Shown here piece by piece: positions 42,063 through 49,865 of a stretch of DNA of 64,000 bases. The DNA is from UBA1351 sp963677625 (GTDB lineage: Bacteria > Bacillota > Clostridia > Lachnospirales > Vallitaleaceae), in the NCBI GenBank assembly GCA_963677625.2, contig CAXXSW010000002.1, positions 372,001-436,000 on the forward strand, given 5' to 3'. The notes under the pieces were generated by a model that did not search any database, was not told the DNA's origin, and worked only from the letters and a program-made list of their open reading frames with translations. Numbering within the stretch: position 1 is the stretch's first letter; every line of letters begins with the position of its first letter. Both the position numbers and the translations under genes were made by a program.

Positions 42063-42846
42063 TAAGTGCGGGAATGGTGTTTCAACCTTAGCTAGTGTCC
42101 TTGCAACCATGATTGCAGTCAAAGGCAACTACAAGACTTTATTAGCTCATCCTATGATAAAAGACATGGCTTTGGAATCTTATCTCCTAAGTCAAGGAGA
42201 ACGTAATAGGTACAGCGAGTTAGGAGACTCAGGAGCTGATGGGCTTTTTAGGCTTATCCATAATGGTCGCTTGGAATCAAATGTCATTAAGGATTATTGT
42301 TTCTCCCTCCTTTCTCGTTCTAACCTTGATTTTTTGTATACAGATAATGTATATGAAGACCAAGTACAGCATCACAATAATTTTTCATATCTCCACCATA
42401 AAGCTCATGACTTTTATGATGTAATAGTTACCGACTTAAATGTATCTATGGATCATCCTTTGTTTTACAAAACGTTACATGAAGTCGATGTTTTATTGGT
42501 TGTTGCTGGTCAGAATCGGTATGAAATAACCAACTTAATGGATCTTCTTAGGAAGGAAAAAGACAAACTAAGAGATTTAGGGCTTCATATTCAACTTATC
42601 ATTCATCCCTTTGATCAAAGGTCAAGCCTCAGCTTGAAGCAATTAGTTAAGCCTTTCAATATAAAGACACCGTTGTCTGTAAGCTATGATATTGGTATTA
42701 AAGATGCATGCAATCGGGCTAAGCTTCTTGATTATGTCTTGAGGGAAATCAGTATAGATTCTCAACGGATGAGCCCTTATTTTAAGAATATGGATCAACT
42801 GGTAGATAAGGTTCTTACCTGGTGTCAGGAGGTAGAGTATGTTTGA
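42040..42846 (+). CDS. CpaE/MinD-like ATPase-family protein
   Basis: A 268-aa protein of the ParA/MinD superfamily. Its N-terminus IALWSNKCGNGVSTLASVLA carries a Walker A-like loop (CGNGVST) that lacks the second Lys. VIVTDLNVSMDHPLF fits the Walker B region and LLVVAGQNRYEI a later strand. The ATG at 42040 is chosen because AAGAGGTG lies 6 nt upstream; the GTG at 42031 is part of that site. It overlaps both neighbours. CpaE proteins localise Tad machines; that role is inferred. Confidence 0.75.
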   Translation: MQIALWSNKCGNGVSTLASVLATMIAVKGNYKTLLAHPMIKDMALESYLLSQGERNRYSELGDSGADGLFRLIHNGRLESNVIKDYCFSLLSRSNLDFLYTDNVYEDQVQHHNNFSYLHHKAHDFYDVIVTDLNVSMDHPLFYKTLHEVDVLLVVAGQNRYEITNLMDLLRKEKDKLRDLGLHIQLIIHPFDQRSSLSLKQLVKPFNIKTPLSVSYDIGIKDACNRAKLLDYVLREISIDSQRMSPYFKNMDQLVDKVLTWCQEVEYV

Positions 42847-44722
42847 TGGTATAAATGAGTTAGTGATATTAATATTGCTCCTTGGATGTATTGCTTTTGT
42901 ATTACTAGCTATAAGATATCAGATGAATAAAGGATTTATGGAGCAAATCCATAAGCGACATGAACAGTTTGAAATGGCTTACTTAACAGAAGAAATTAAA
43001 GAAAAAATGTTTCATATGACGAATAAACATTTTACGGGTTTCTCTGAAAGTAGTGAGCAATACAAACGAGAGCTTAATAAACGGGTAAAGCTTAAGAAGG
43101 CCTTAAAAGGGTGTTCAAGTGGAAGTATGGAAGATAAATCTTATATCATCCATTTAATTAGTGACCTTTTAAAGGAATATTATATTAATGAGGATGAAAC
43201 GGATTATGTCATGTATTTTGGAAGGCCGGGATTTTTAACAGTAAAGGATAAATTTGATATTCTCTTGTATGGATATGAAAAAAACTATGGAGGCCAAGGA
43301 CTTTCCAAATTGATTGAAGAAGAGGGGTGGGACCAACTTAAATCATCTGAAGTTGAAGAACTGCCTGTTTATCGTGTTAATAAGGAAGATGTTGAAGAGG
43401 CTTACTACAAGAATGCACCCATTTTATCCTATGAAGATAAGATTTTGATTATTGCACAGCGGATATATGAGAATTATAAGGGATATGGTGTAGTAGATAA
43501 AATAAGGGATATGGATATTGATGGTATATCAGGTGGTGTATCAGGTATATCGGATGTTGAAATGATGGACAGGACTGATGCCGTTAAAAATTTCAAGCAA
43601 TATCCCAAAAATTATGAAAGTGTGTGGATTTTTTATAAAGGAAAATCTATACATTTTGACTTTTTAAGTTTTGGTAGCGAAAGAGAACTGAAAAGGGTAT
43701 GTCAAGGAATTTACAGATACAACAAAGCTGGTCAGCTATCAGAAGATGTAGGTTATAAAGTAAATGAGATGAAGGATGGATCAAGAGTTGTTGTCGTAAG
43801 ACCCCCATTTTCGGAGTCATGGGCTTTTTTTGTTCGAAAATTCCATATTAAGAAAATTGAGCTTGATGAACTAATTCAGGATGAACAAAGTGAAATAGCG
43901 ATTTCCTTGTTGAGCTTTCTTATGAAGGGCGCAAGGATAACAGCAGTAACAGGTGCACAAGGTTCTGGTAAGACCACTTTACTTATGGCTATGATAAGAC
44001 ATATATATCCTACCTTAACTTTAAGGGTGCAAGAAATGGCCTTTGAGTTAAACCTTAGAAAACTTTATCCTAAAAGGAATATTTTGACTTTTAAGGAGAC
44101 CGAGACTGTGACAGGTCAAGAAGGTTTGGATCTTCAGAAAAAGACAGATGGAACTGTTAATATACTGGGTGAAATTGCTACAGATGAAATTAGTGTTCTT
44201 ATGTTGCAGATGGCACAGGTTGCTTCTTTGTTTACTCTCTTTACTCATCATGGCAAAACTGTATCTGATTTGGTTCTTTCTCTAAGAAACAGTTTGTTAA
44301 AATGCAATGTGTTTAGGGATGAGAGAATTGCGGAAGAACAGGTTGTCAGTGTTCTTGATTTTGATATACATCTAAAAAAAGATTACGATGGGAAGAGGTA
44401 TATTGAGAGAATAACAGAAATCGTTCCGGCATCTACAGATGCAGAGTTTTCTAGAGCATATAAGCATTCAGATGAAGATAAAATGGAAGCTTTCATGGAT
44501 ACACTTGTTCAGTATTTTGAGAAACGAACCAAACAAAAAGCCTATAAAGAACGTGTGATTCTAAGACATAGTGATATGGGATATATACCAGGAGAGCCTA
44601 TTACTCAAGAAACTGTCGACAGCATGCTGGAATTCATGACTGAAAGTGACAGAAGGGCGTTCATTTCATTCTTGGAAACGGTTTGGGGGAGTGAATATGC
44701 TTATTTATATCAGTTTAGCTAG
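42839..44722 (+). CDS. CpaF/TadA-like secretion ATPase with N-terminal membrane anchor
   Basis: Type II/IV secretion-family ATPase that should power pilus assembly or secretion. The 627-aa protein has a transmembrane helix at about residues 7-26, which is unusual for CpaF. Walker A is GAQGSGKTTL with Lys378. The downstream Asp-box, Walker B and His-box regions are divergent (VNILGEIATDEISVLML, SLFTLFTHHGKTVSDL). AGGAGGT precedes the ATG. It overlaps the CpaE-like gene by 8 bp and the next gene by 26 bp. Confidence 0.85.
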   Translation: MFDGINELVILILLLGCIAFVLLAIRYQMNKGFMEQIHKRHEQFEMAYLTEEIKEKMFHMTNKHFTGFSESSEQYKRELNKRVKLKKALKGCSSGSMEDKSYIIHLISDLLKEYYINEDETDYVMYFGRPGFLTVKDKFDILLYGYEKNYGGQGLSKLIEEEGWDQLKSSEVEELPVYRVNKEDVEEAYYKNAPILSYEDKILIIAQRIYENYKGYGVVDKIRDMDIDGISGGVSGISDVEMMDRTDAVKNFKQYPKNYESVWIFYKGKSIHFDFLSFGSERELKRVCQGIYRYNKAGQLSEDVGYKVNEMKDGSRVVVVRPPFSESWAFFVRKFHIKKIELDELIQDEQSEIAISLLSFLMKGARITAVTGAQGSGKTTLLMAMIRHIYPTLTLRVQEMAFELNLRKLYPKRNILTFKETETVTGQEGLDLQKKTDGTVNILGEIATDEISVLMLQMAQVASLFTLFTHHGKTVSDLVLSLRNSLLKCNVFRDERIAEEQVVSVLDFDIHLKKDYDGKRYIERITEIVPASTDAEFSRAYKHSDEDKMEAFMDTLVQYFEKRTKQKAYKERVILRHSDMGYIPGEPITQETVDSMLEFMTESDRRAFISFLETVWGSEYAYLYQFS

Positions 44723-46631
44723 TTTTACAGCCGGTATACTAATGTTGGCCGGACTACTATTTATTAATTTTAGAAGAAAGAAAATGATGTCGGATGACCT
44801 TAGAGATAGGATAAAGGAAGCTAAGGTTCAAGGAGGAAGTTTTCGGTCAAGCTATAACAAACTTTATGGTATATATTTAAAAATTCCAGTTATCAGGCAC
44901 TTATTGATTAATTTGGAAAGGTCTCTTCAGATGGTCGGTGAAAGAGATAAAATGTTTCTTGTCAAGAAATCAGTGACAATCATCAGCGGTATGTGCTTTG
45001 GTGTCATTATTCTTTTAAGTTTTTTTTATCATTTGACTGAGAACCTTATTTACACATCAGTTTTTTTCTTTCTTATTTGGTATATTTCAGATAGCTACTT
45101 GGATTATTTTATTTCAAGAGCTCATACGAAACTATTGAACCAAATGTTGTCCTATATTTCTGATGTCAGACATATGTACTATGAGTATCATGTTGTGGAT
45201 GATGCTATATATGAGGCAACAGCTAAACTTGCGAGAGAATCAAGAGAAATGGCAGTTCAGGGAGAATATATCTATGATGTTCTAATGGCTAGCAACCAAG
45301 AAGAGGCTATGGAAAAGTATTTGGAAGAAGCTCCAAATCCCTTTTTGAAAATGCTAATGAATTTTTCGGTTCTAACCATGGAATATGGAGATAGTCAAGT
45401 AGATGGATCTAGTGTTTTTCTTATGAACTTAAGTTTTTTAAGTAGGAATATTCAATTGGAGCTTGATAAAAGACAGCGGTTGGAATACGCTCTTAAATCA
45501 ATGAGCTTCATTGTGCTTATACCGCTGTTTATGATGAGTCCTGTCAAAGAATGGGCTATACATAATTTTGCTACTTTGGGAAAGTTCTATAAAAGTCCTC
45601 TTGGCCAATATGCTGAACTTATGACGTTAGGGATTATTGTGGTTTCAATGATACTTTTGAACAAGATACAGAATCTAGATAAGATAAGTAGACAGAAGAT
45701 GAAATTTGCCTGGTTAGTAGATCGTATCCCGCTTTCAATGAATGATAGTTTGAAGCTGAAATGGTTTTTTGGTCTAATAGGTTTTATTGGCGCGATAACC
45801 CTTATTATAGGGATACAGTTTGGTGGAAGGTTGGAGTTGGAGCATAAGGTATATTATGATGATTCTTTTTTAGGTGGGAATTACAGTGAAGAGGAGATAC
45901 AAAGGAGAGTTAAGGAGTCAGTCGATGATTACGCCTTCATCAAATCCAGTAATCCTAGAGTTACCATAGAAGAAATAGGAATTTATTTAGAGGAGTTTGA
46001 AGCATCAGACAAGGATCGAATAACTAGAATTCAGGAAAAAATAAATTTGTATCATACGTATAAGTTAAAATGGTGGCATATTATAATTGCCTACTTATGT
46101 GGCTGCTTATGCTATTTCCTTCCTGAAGTTAATCGGTATTTCGATGACAAAATAAAGCGCTTGGATATTGAAGATGAAATAGCTGGGTTTCAGAATATTG
46201 TTTTGATGCTTATGTATAATAGCAGAATGAATGTAGAAGAAATATTGGAATGGATGGAGTTATATGCCTTTCACTTTAGTCAGGATATACAGGAATGTAT
46301 TTTGAACATGGCATCTGGTCAAAGAGAGGCTCTTGAAAAACTAAAGTCTAGAGTGGCCAATAATGACATGGAACGGTTAGTGGAACAATTGATATTGGCA
46401 TCTGAGGATATTTCTTTAAAAGAAGCCTTTGATGAGTTGGCTAGAGAAAAAAGCCATTTTTTCCAGAAAAGAAAATGGGAGAATGATAAGAGAGTTATGC
46501 GGAAGATTATGTTAGGACAAACCATAGGCTTTGCACCTGCTTATGGGATGATTGTCTTTTATATGATTCTTCCGATGATTATAAGTGCATCACGAGAATT
46601 AAATCAGTTTTTTGAACAAATCATACAATAA
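44697..46631 (+). CDS. Fused TadB/TadC-like membrane platform protein
   Basis: Inner-membrane platform of type II secretion F family. The 644-aa length is twice that of TadB or TadC, and two T2SSF-like regions are visible: about residues 145-290 (LSYISDVRHMYYEYHVVDDA) and about 495-620 (FQNIVLMLMYNSRMNVEEIL ... LIEQ-like helices). About seven hydrophobic segments separate them. The ATG at 44697 follows GGGGGAG; the longer frame begins inside the ATPase gene without a site. It is followed 15 bp later by the pilin-like genes. Confidence 0.78.
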   Translation: MLIYISLASFTAGILMLAGLLFINFRRKKMMSDDLRDRIKEAKVQGGSFRSSYNKLYGIYLKIPVIRHLLINLERSLQMVGERDKMFLVKKSVTIISGMCFGVIILLSFFYHLTENLIYTSVFFFLIWYISDSYLDYFISRAHTKLLNQMLSYISDVRHMYYEYHVVDDAIYEATAKLARESREMAVQGEYIYDVLMASNQEEAMEKYLEEAPNPFLKMLMNFSVLTMEYGDSQVDGSSVFLMNLSFLSRNIQLELDKRQRLEYALKSMSFIVLIPLFMMSPVKEWAIHNFATLGKFYKSPLGQYAELMTLGIIVVSMILLNKIQNLDKISRQKMKFAWLVDRIPLSMNDSLKLKWFFGLIGFIGAITLIIGIQFGGRLELEHKVYYDDSFLGGNYSEEEIQRRVKESVDDYAFIKSSNPRVTIEEIGIYLEEFEASDKDRITRIQEKINLYHTYKLKWWHIIIAYLCGCLCYFLPEVNRYFDDKIKRLDIEDEIAGFQNIVLMLMYNSRMNVEEILEWMELYAFHFSQDIQECILNMASGQREALEKLKSRVANNDMERLVEQLILASEDISLKEAFDELAREKSHFFQKRKWENDKRVMRKIMLGQTIGFAPAYGMIVFYMILPMIISASRELNQFFEQIIQ

Positions 46632-46646
46632 TGGAGGAGAGAGAAA

Positions 46647-47132
46647 ATGGATCAAAATATTCAAAAGGCGCTATGGTTAGGAGTTGGAATAATGATGTTT
46701 GTTGCAGTGGTCAGTACAGGACTTTTCTTGTTTAATCAAGGAAGAACAGTAGCTGAGGTGGGGGGAGAGCAGTTAGATACTGTGGCTGAGCAGCTAGCCT
46801 TATCTAAGTTTCAAGCCTTTGATAATGACCTAGTATCAGGTAGTATGCTGATTAATACGATTAAGGAATATAAGGGCAAAAGTGGTGAGTTTATTATTGT
46901 TGTTAATACCAGTTACCCATCATCCAATCAATATATAAGTACCGGTACCGTTTCATCTAATATACTAACCTCAAGTTTAACAGAAAAATCTAGGACAGCT
47001 AATGACACGGATATACAAAATTTGAATAATGAAACTTCATCTTATTATATCAACCCTCATGGTGAATTTATGGCTCAATTAATTTATGATGGAAATGATG
47101 TTGTTAAGGGAATTCATGCTGTCCAACAATAA
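46647..47132 (+). CDS. Pseudopilin-like protein
   Basis: A 161-aa protein with a short charged N-terminus, one hydrophobic helix (about residues 9-29, WLGVGIMMFVAVVSTGLFLF) and a hydrophilic Ser/Thr/Asn-rich domain, the general layout of a pilin or pseudopilin. No canonical Flp processing motif (Gly followed by a Glu-Tyr pair) is seen. GGAGGAG precedes the ATG. It is the first of four small membrane-anchored proteins placed after the platform gene and is the best major-pilin candidate. Confidence 0.6.
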   Translation: MDQNIQKALWLGVGIMMFVAVVSTGLFLFNQGRTVAEVGGEQLDTVAEQLALSKFQAFDNDLVSGSMLINTIKEYKGKSGEFIIVVNTSYPSSNQYISTGTVSSNILTSSLTEKSRTANDTDIQNLNNETSSYYINPHGEFMAQLIYDGNDVVKGIHAVQQ

Positions 47133-47158
47133 GTATAGTCTAAGGGATTCTAAAGATC

Positions 47159-47569
47159 ATGATTGAGAATAGCCTAAAACTATTATATTTAGGGATAGCT
47201 GTCATAATGGTAGTCATGGCTGCTGTTAGTTTTTTTGATACGGAGAAAAGCCTAGATTTGTTTGAGTCTTCTCTAAGGGAAAGTTCAGAGAATTTACAGT
47301 GGTTGGTTAAGGGTGAGAATGATTATTGGGGGGATGATAAAGAGGCGGGAATCTTGATTAGAAATAGGGGTAAGGATGCCTGCTGCTTGAATTATAGTGG
47401 ACGTGAACTTAAGTTGTTTATAGATTTTTATGAAGTTAAAGATAGTCGATTTGAGTATGTTATTTATGAACAAACAAAAGACTATCCGGATATTTTGTTG
47501 GATATTGATGATAGCGGTTCGTATATTTTTTGGCAAGAAGAGGAGGTAATTCATATTGTTGGTCGATAG
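47159..47569 (+). CDS. Pseudopilin-like protein
   Basis: A 136-aa protein with an N-terminal helix (about residues 8-26, LYLGIAVIMVVMAAVSFF) followed by an acidic, aromatic-rich soluble domain containing a CC pair (KDACCLNYSG). No family recognised. The ribosome binding site is weak. It lies 26 bp after the previous pilin-like gene and overlaps the next by 14 bp, so it is part of the same operon. Confidence 0.6.
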   Translation: MIENSLKLLYLGIAVIMVVMAAVSFFDTEKSLDLFESSLRESSENLQWLVKGENDYWGDDKEAGILIRNRGKDACCLNYSGRELKLFIDFYEVKDSRFEYVIYEQTKDYPDILLDIDDSGSYIFWQEEEVIHIVGR

Positions 47570-48050
47570 TTTGTGGAAGATTGCAGGCATACTCTTATGT
47601 GTAATCCTTCTTTTCATAGTTCCAATCAAGATGAATTTTGCCAGACAGGACAGAATATTGGACCAGGTTGTCAGAAATCAGGTTACTGTCTTTAGTGAAC
47701 AGGCAAGAGAACTAGGATATATCAGTGACGAGATGTTGAAAGGATTTAGATCAACTTTGTCAGCAACAGGTCTGGAATATGATATTTCTATTGAACACCT
47801 AAGTAAGAGATTTGCTTCTGATTCTGCTGGAAATATTAAGGCTTATTACGACGGTACTTATGAGGAAGATATTACAGATTATATAGAAGGAGGAAATGAT
47901 TATCCTCTTAGGGTTGGAGACTTTATTTTTGTGGAAGTTAGGTCAAGATCAGAGACGAAAACCCAGTCTATGAATCATCTTTTTGGACTACCAGGTGGAC
48001 CAGGTATTTACTATAAGAGTGGGGGAATTGTACGCTATGGAAATGGTTAA
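47556..48050 (+). CDS. Pseudopilin/TadE-like protein
   Basis: A 164-aa protein with an N-terminal membrane helix (about residues 8-26) and a soluble domain (QVVRNQVTVFSEQARELGYI) recalling TadE-like minor pilins. The TTG at 47556 is the likely start: AGGAGG at 47541-47546 is 9 nt upstream and no ATG is suitably placed. It overlaps both neighbours by 14 bp. Function inferred from position and architecture only. Confidence 0.6.
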   Translation: MLVDSLWKIAGILLCVILLFIVPIKMNFARQDRILDQVVRNQVTVFSEQARELGYISDEMLKGFRSTLSATGLEYDISIEHLSKRFASDSAGNIKAYYDGTYEEDITDYIEGGNDYPLRVGDFIFVEVRSRSETKTQSMNHLFGLPGGPGIYYKSGGIVRYGNG

Positions 48051-48732
48051 ATTTGGGATCATTGGACTTTTAATTCTCTTACCCTTCATCTTTTTGGACT
48101 CAGTAAAGTCGGAGAAAGTCTATTATGAAAACTTGACAAGTGATTTTTTGGAACTTCAGTTAGATGAAGCCTTGTCAGATGCGGCTTTTGCTATGAAGAC
48201 CTATAGTCTGTCATCTTTTGATGGAAATAGAGTTTATGATATTGAGATTCCTTATGACCAAGTCATCGAAGTTTTTTTTTCCAGTCTTGACTATAGGGAT
48301 TTTGACTATTCATACAAAGATTTTCCGGTAATTCTTTTTGTCGGTTACGATAGTTTGATTGCTTATGTTCCTGATAAGAGCTCTTTTTCACCGGAGATAC
48401 CATATTGTCTGAATAAAGGAGGGCATGTATCCTATTTTAATTTATCAGACGTTACAGATTCAGGGATAGAGGATAAACTAAAAAATGAATTTCAAGCTGC
48501 TTTATCCGGGCAAGTTCAAAATCTGTTGAACCAGGTTTTGTGGCAAAGTAGAAATTCTAATAATCTATCTGTAAAAGTTCCGATTTATGAAGATGGAGTA
48601 AGACTGGTTATGGATGACCTGAGTATGACAGTTATTTATCAAGGAACTCATTATGCTGGATTAGGTTTAACTGACTATATGGATGTGAAACCGGCAGGCG
48701 TTATGAAGATGAAGGAGATTATTGCCTATTGA
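48037..48732 (+). CDS. Pseudopilin/TadE-like protein
   Basis: A 231-aa protein with an N-terminal helix (about residues 5-22, FGIIGLLILLPFIFLD) and a soluble domain. The ATG at 48037 is preferred to the in-frame ATG at 47983, which lies well inside the previous gene; GGGGG about 10 nt upstream is the best available site. No family recognised. Last of the small anchored proteins, and the largest, so it may be a minor tip or adaptor subunit. Confidence 0.58.
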   Translation: MEMVKFGIIGLLILLPFIFLDSVKSEKVYYENLTSDFLELQLDEALSDAAFAMKTYSLSSFDGNRVYDIEIPYDQVIEVFFSSLDYRDFDYSYKDFPVILFVGYDSLIAYVPDKSSFSPEIPYCLNKGGHVSYFNLSDVTDSGIEDKLKNEFQAALSGQVQNLLNQVLWQSRNSNNLSVKVPIYEDGVRLVMDDLSMTVIYQGTHYAGLGLTDYMDVKPAGVMKMKEIIAY

Positions 48733-48788
48733 CATATGCCATCACTTCCCTACAATTAATAGTAGGGACAATGTTTGGAGGAAACTAA

Positions 48789-49865
48789 ATGTCAAAAGAC
48801 AATATATATATATTTGAGATGCTATCTAGCTATTTTAAGGCAAGGCATTTTCAAACCATTCCAACAGATACAAATAGCGTGTCGATGTATGCAACATTTC
48901 AGAAACACAGCTTATATCTGGTAAATCTTATAACGCTTGATGATGAACGATCTTATAATCATGAGATGTATGAACACTATCGTAACACAACTAAAGCTCA
49001 GTTTTCTGGGGTCCAATCGGATAAAGTCATCCTTCTTAATATTCTGATTGTGGATCATCCTGACCTGTTAGTCGACCAGATTAATGTGACCCCTGATATT
49101 GACGCAGATTTTATTGATGTTCACTGGATTATAGACAGTAGCAGGAGAGAATTGATTATACCTAGTAATCAGCTAAAATCAGTTCTTGGATTAGAAAAGC
49201 CAGTTCGCGAGCTTATAACTTCTGGACTTCAAGAATTTTATGAACTATCTAAGACTCATGATCATTCTTATGTCAGTTTAGGCTTGATATTACTTAATGT
49301 CTTTTTGTGGTTGTTGTTAGAATACAATGGGGGATCTAAAGATAGTGGGACCCTTCTTCGTTTTGGTGCCCTAAATGGACAATTGATAAGTGCGACAGGG
49401 TCATATTGGCGGCTATTTACTTCGATTTTTTTACATATAGGCTTTTTACATCTGGCTTTTAATTCTTTTAGTCTCTATATATTCGGTTCTAGACTAGAAA
49501 AGTATATTAATACTTTTCAGTATTTAGGTATTTTCCTTTTTTCAGGTATCATTGGAGGTGTTGCCAGTCTTTTCGGCTCTTGGTATCTTGGTACTAATGT
49601 CATAGCAGCAGGTGCCAGTGGTGGAATTTATGGACTGCTAGGTGCTATTTTAATTCTATCAAAAGCATCCGGACAAAATTTAGAAGGCTTAAATTCTTAC
49701 ATTATATGGTTGATTTTTATATCCGGTATTGTGTATAGTGTAGTTAGCCCTAATGTAGACGCGTTTGCTCATGTTGGTGGCTTTATCGGCGGGTTGGTAG
49801 CTACGGCTCCCATAATTGTATTCGGAAAAACACAACTTGGAGGGGACAACCATGAAGAAGGATAA
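48789..49865 (+). CDS. Rhomboid-family intramembrane serine protease
   Basis: A membrane protease of 358 aa. A cytoplasmic N-terminal domain of about 165 residues, not recognised, precedes six or more membrane segments. The catalytic dyad is visible: Ser277 in GASGGIYG and His328 in AHVGGFIGG. A preceding HIGFLHLAFNSFSLY segment is also typical. GGAGG precedes the ATG. It lies 56 bp after the last pilin-like gene and overlaps the next gene by 14 bp, which ties it to the Tad-like unit, possibly as a processing protease. Confidence 0.88.
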   Translation: MSKDNIYIFEMLSSYFKARHFQTIPTDTNSVSMYATFQKHSLYLVNLITLDDERSYNHEMYEHYRNTTKAQFSGVQSDKVILLNILIVDHPDLLVDQINVTPDIDADFIDVHWIIDSSRRELIIPSNQLKSVLGLEKPVRELITSGLQEFYELSKTHDHSYVSLGLILLNVFLWLLLEYNGGSKDSGTLLRFGALNGQLISATGSYWRLFTSIFLHIGFLHLAFNSFSLYIFGSRLEKYINTFQYLGIFLFSGIIGGVASLFGSWYLGTNVIAAGASGGIYGLLGAILILSKASGQNLEGLNSYIIWLIFISGIVYSVVSPNVDAFAHVGGFIGGLVATAPIIVFGKTQLGGDNHEEG

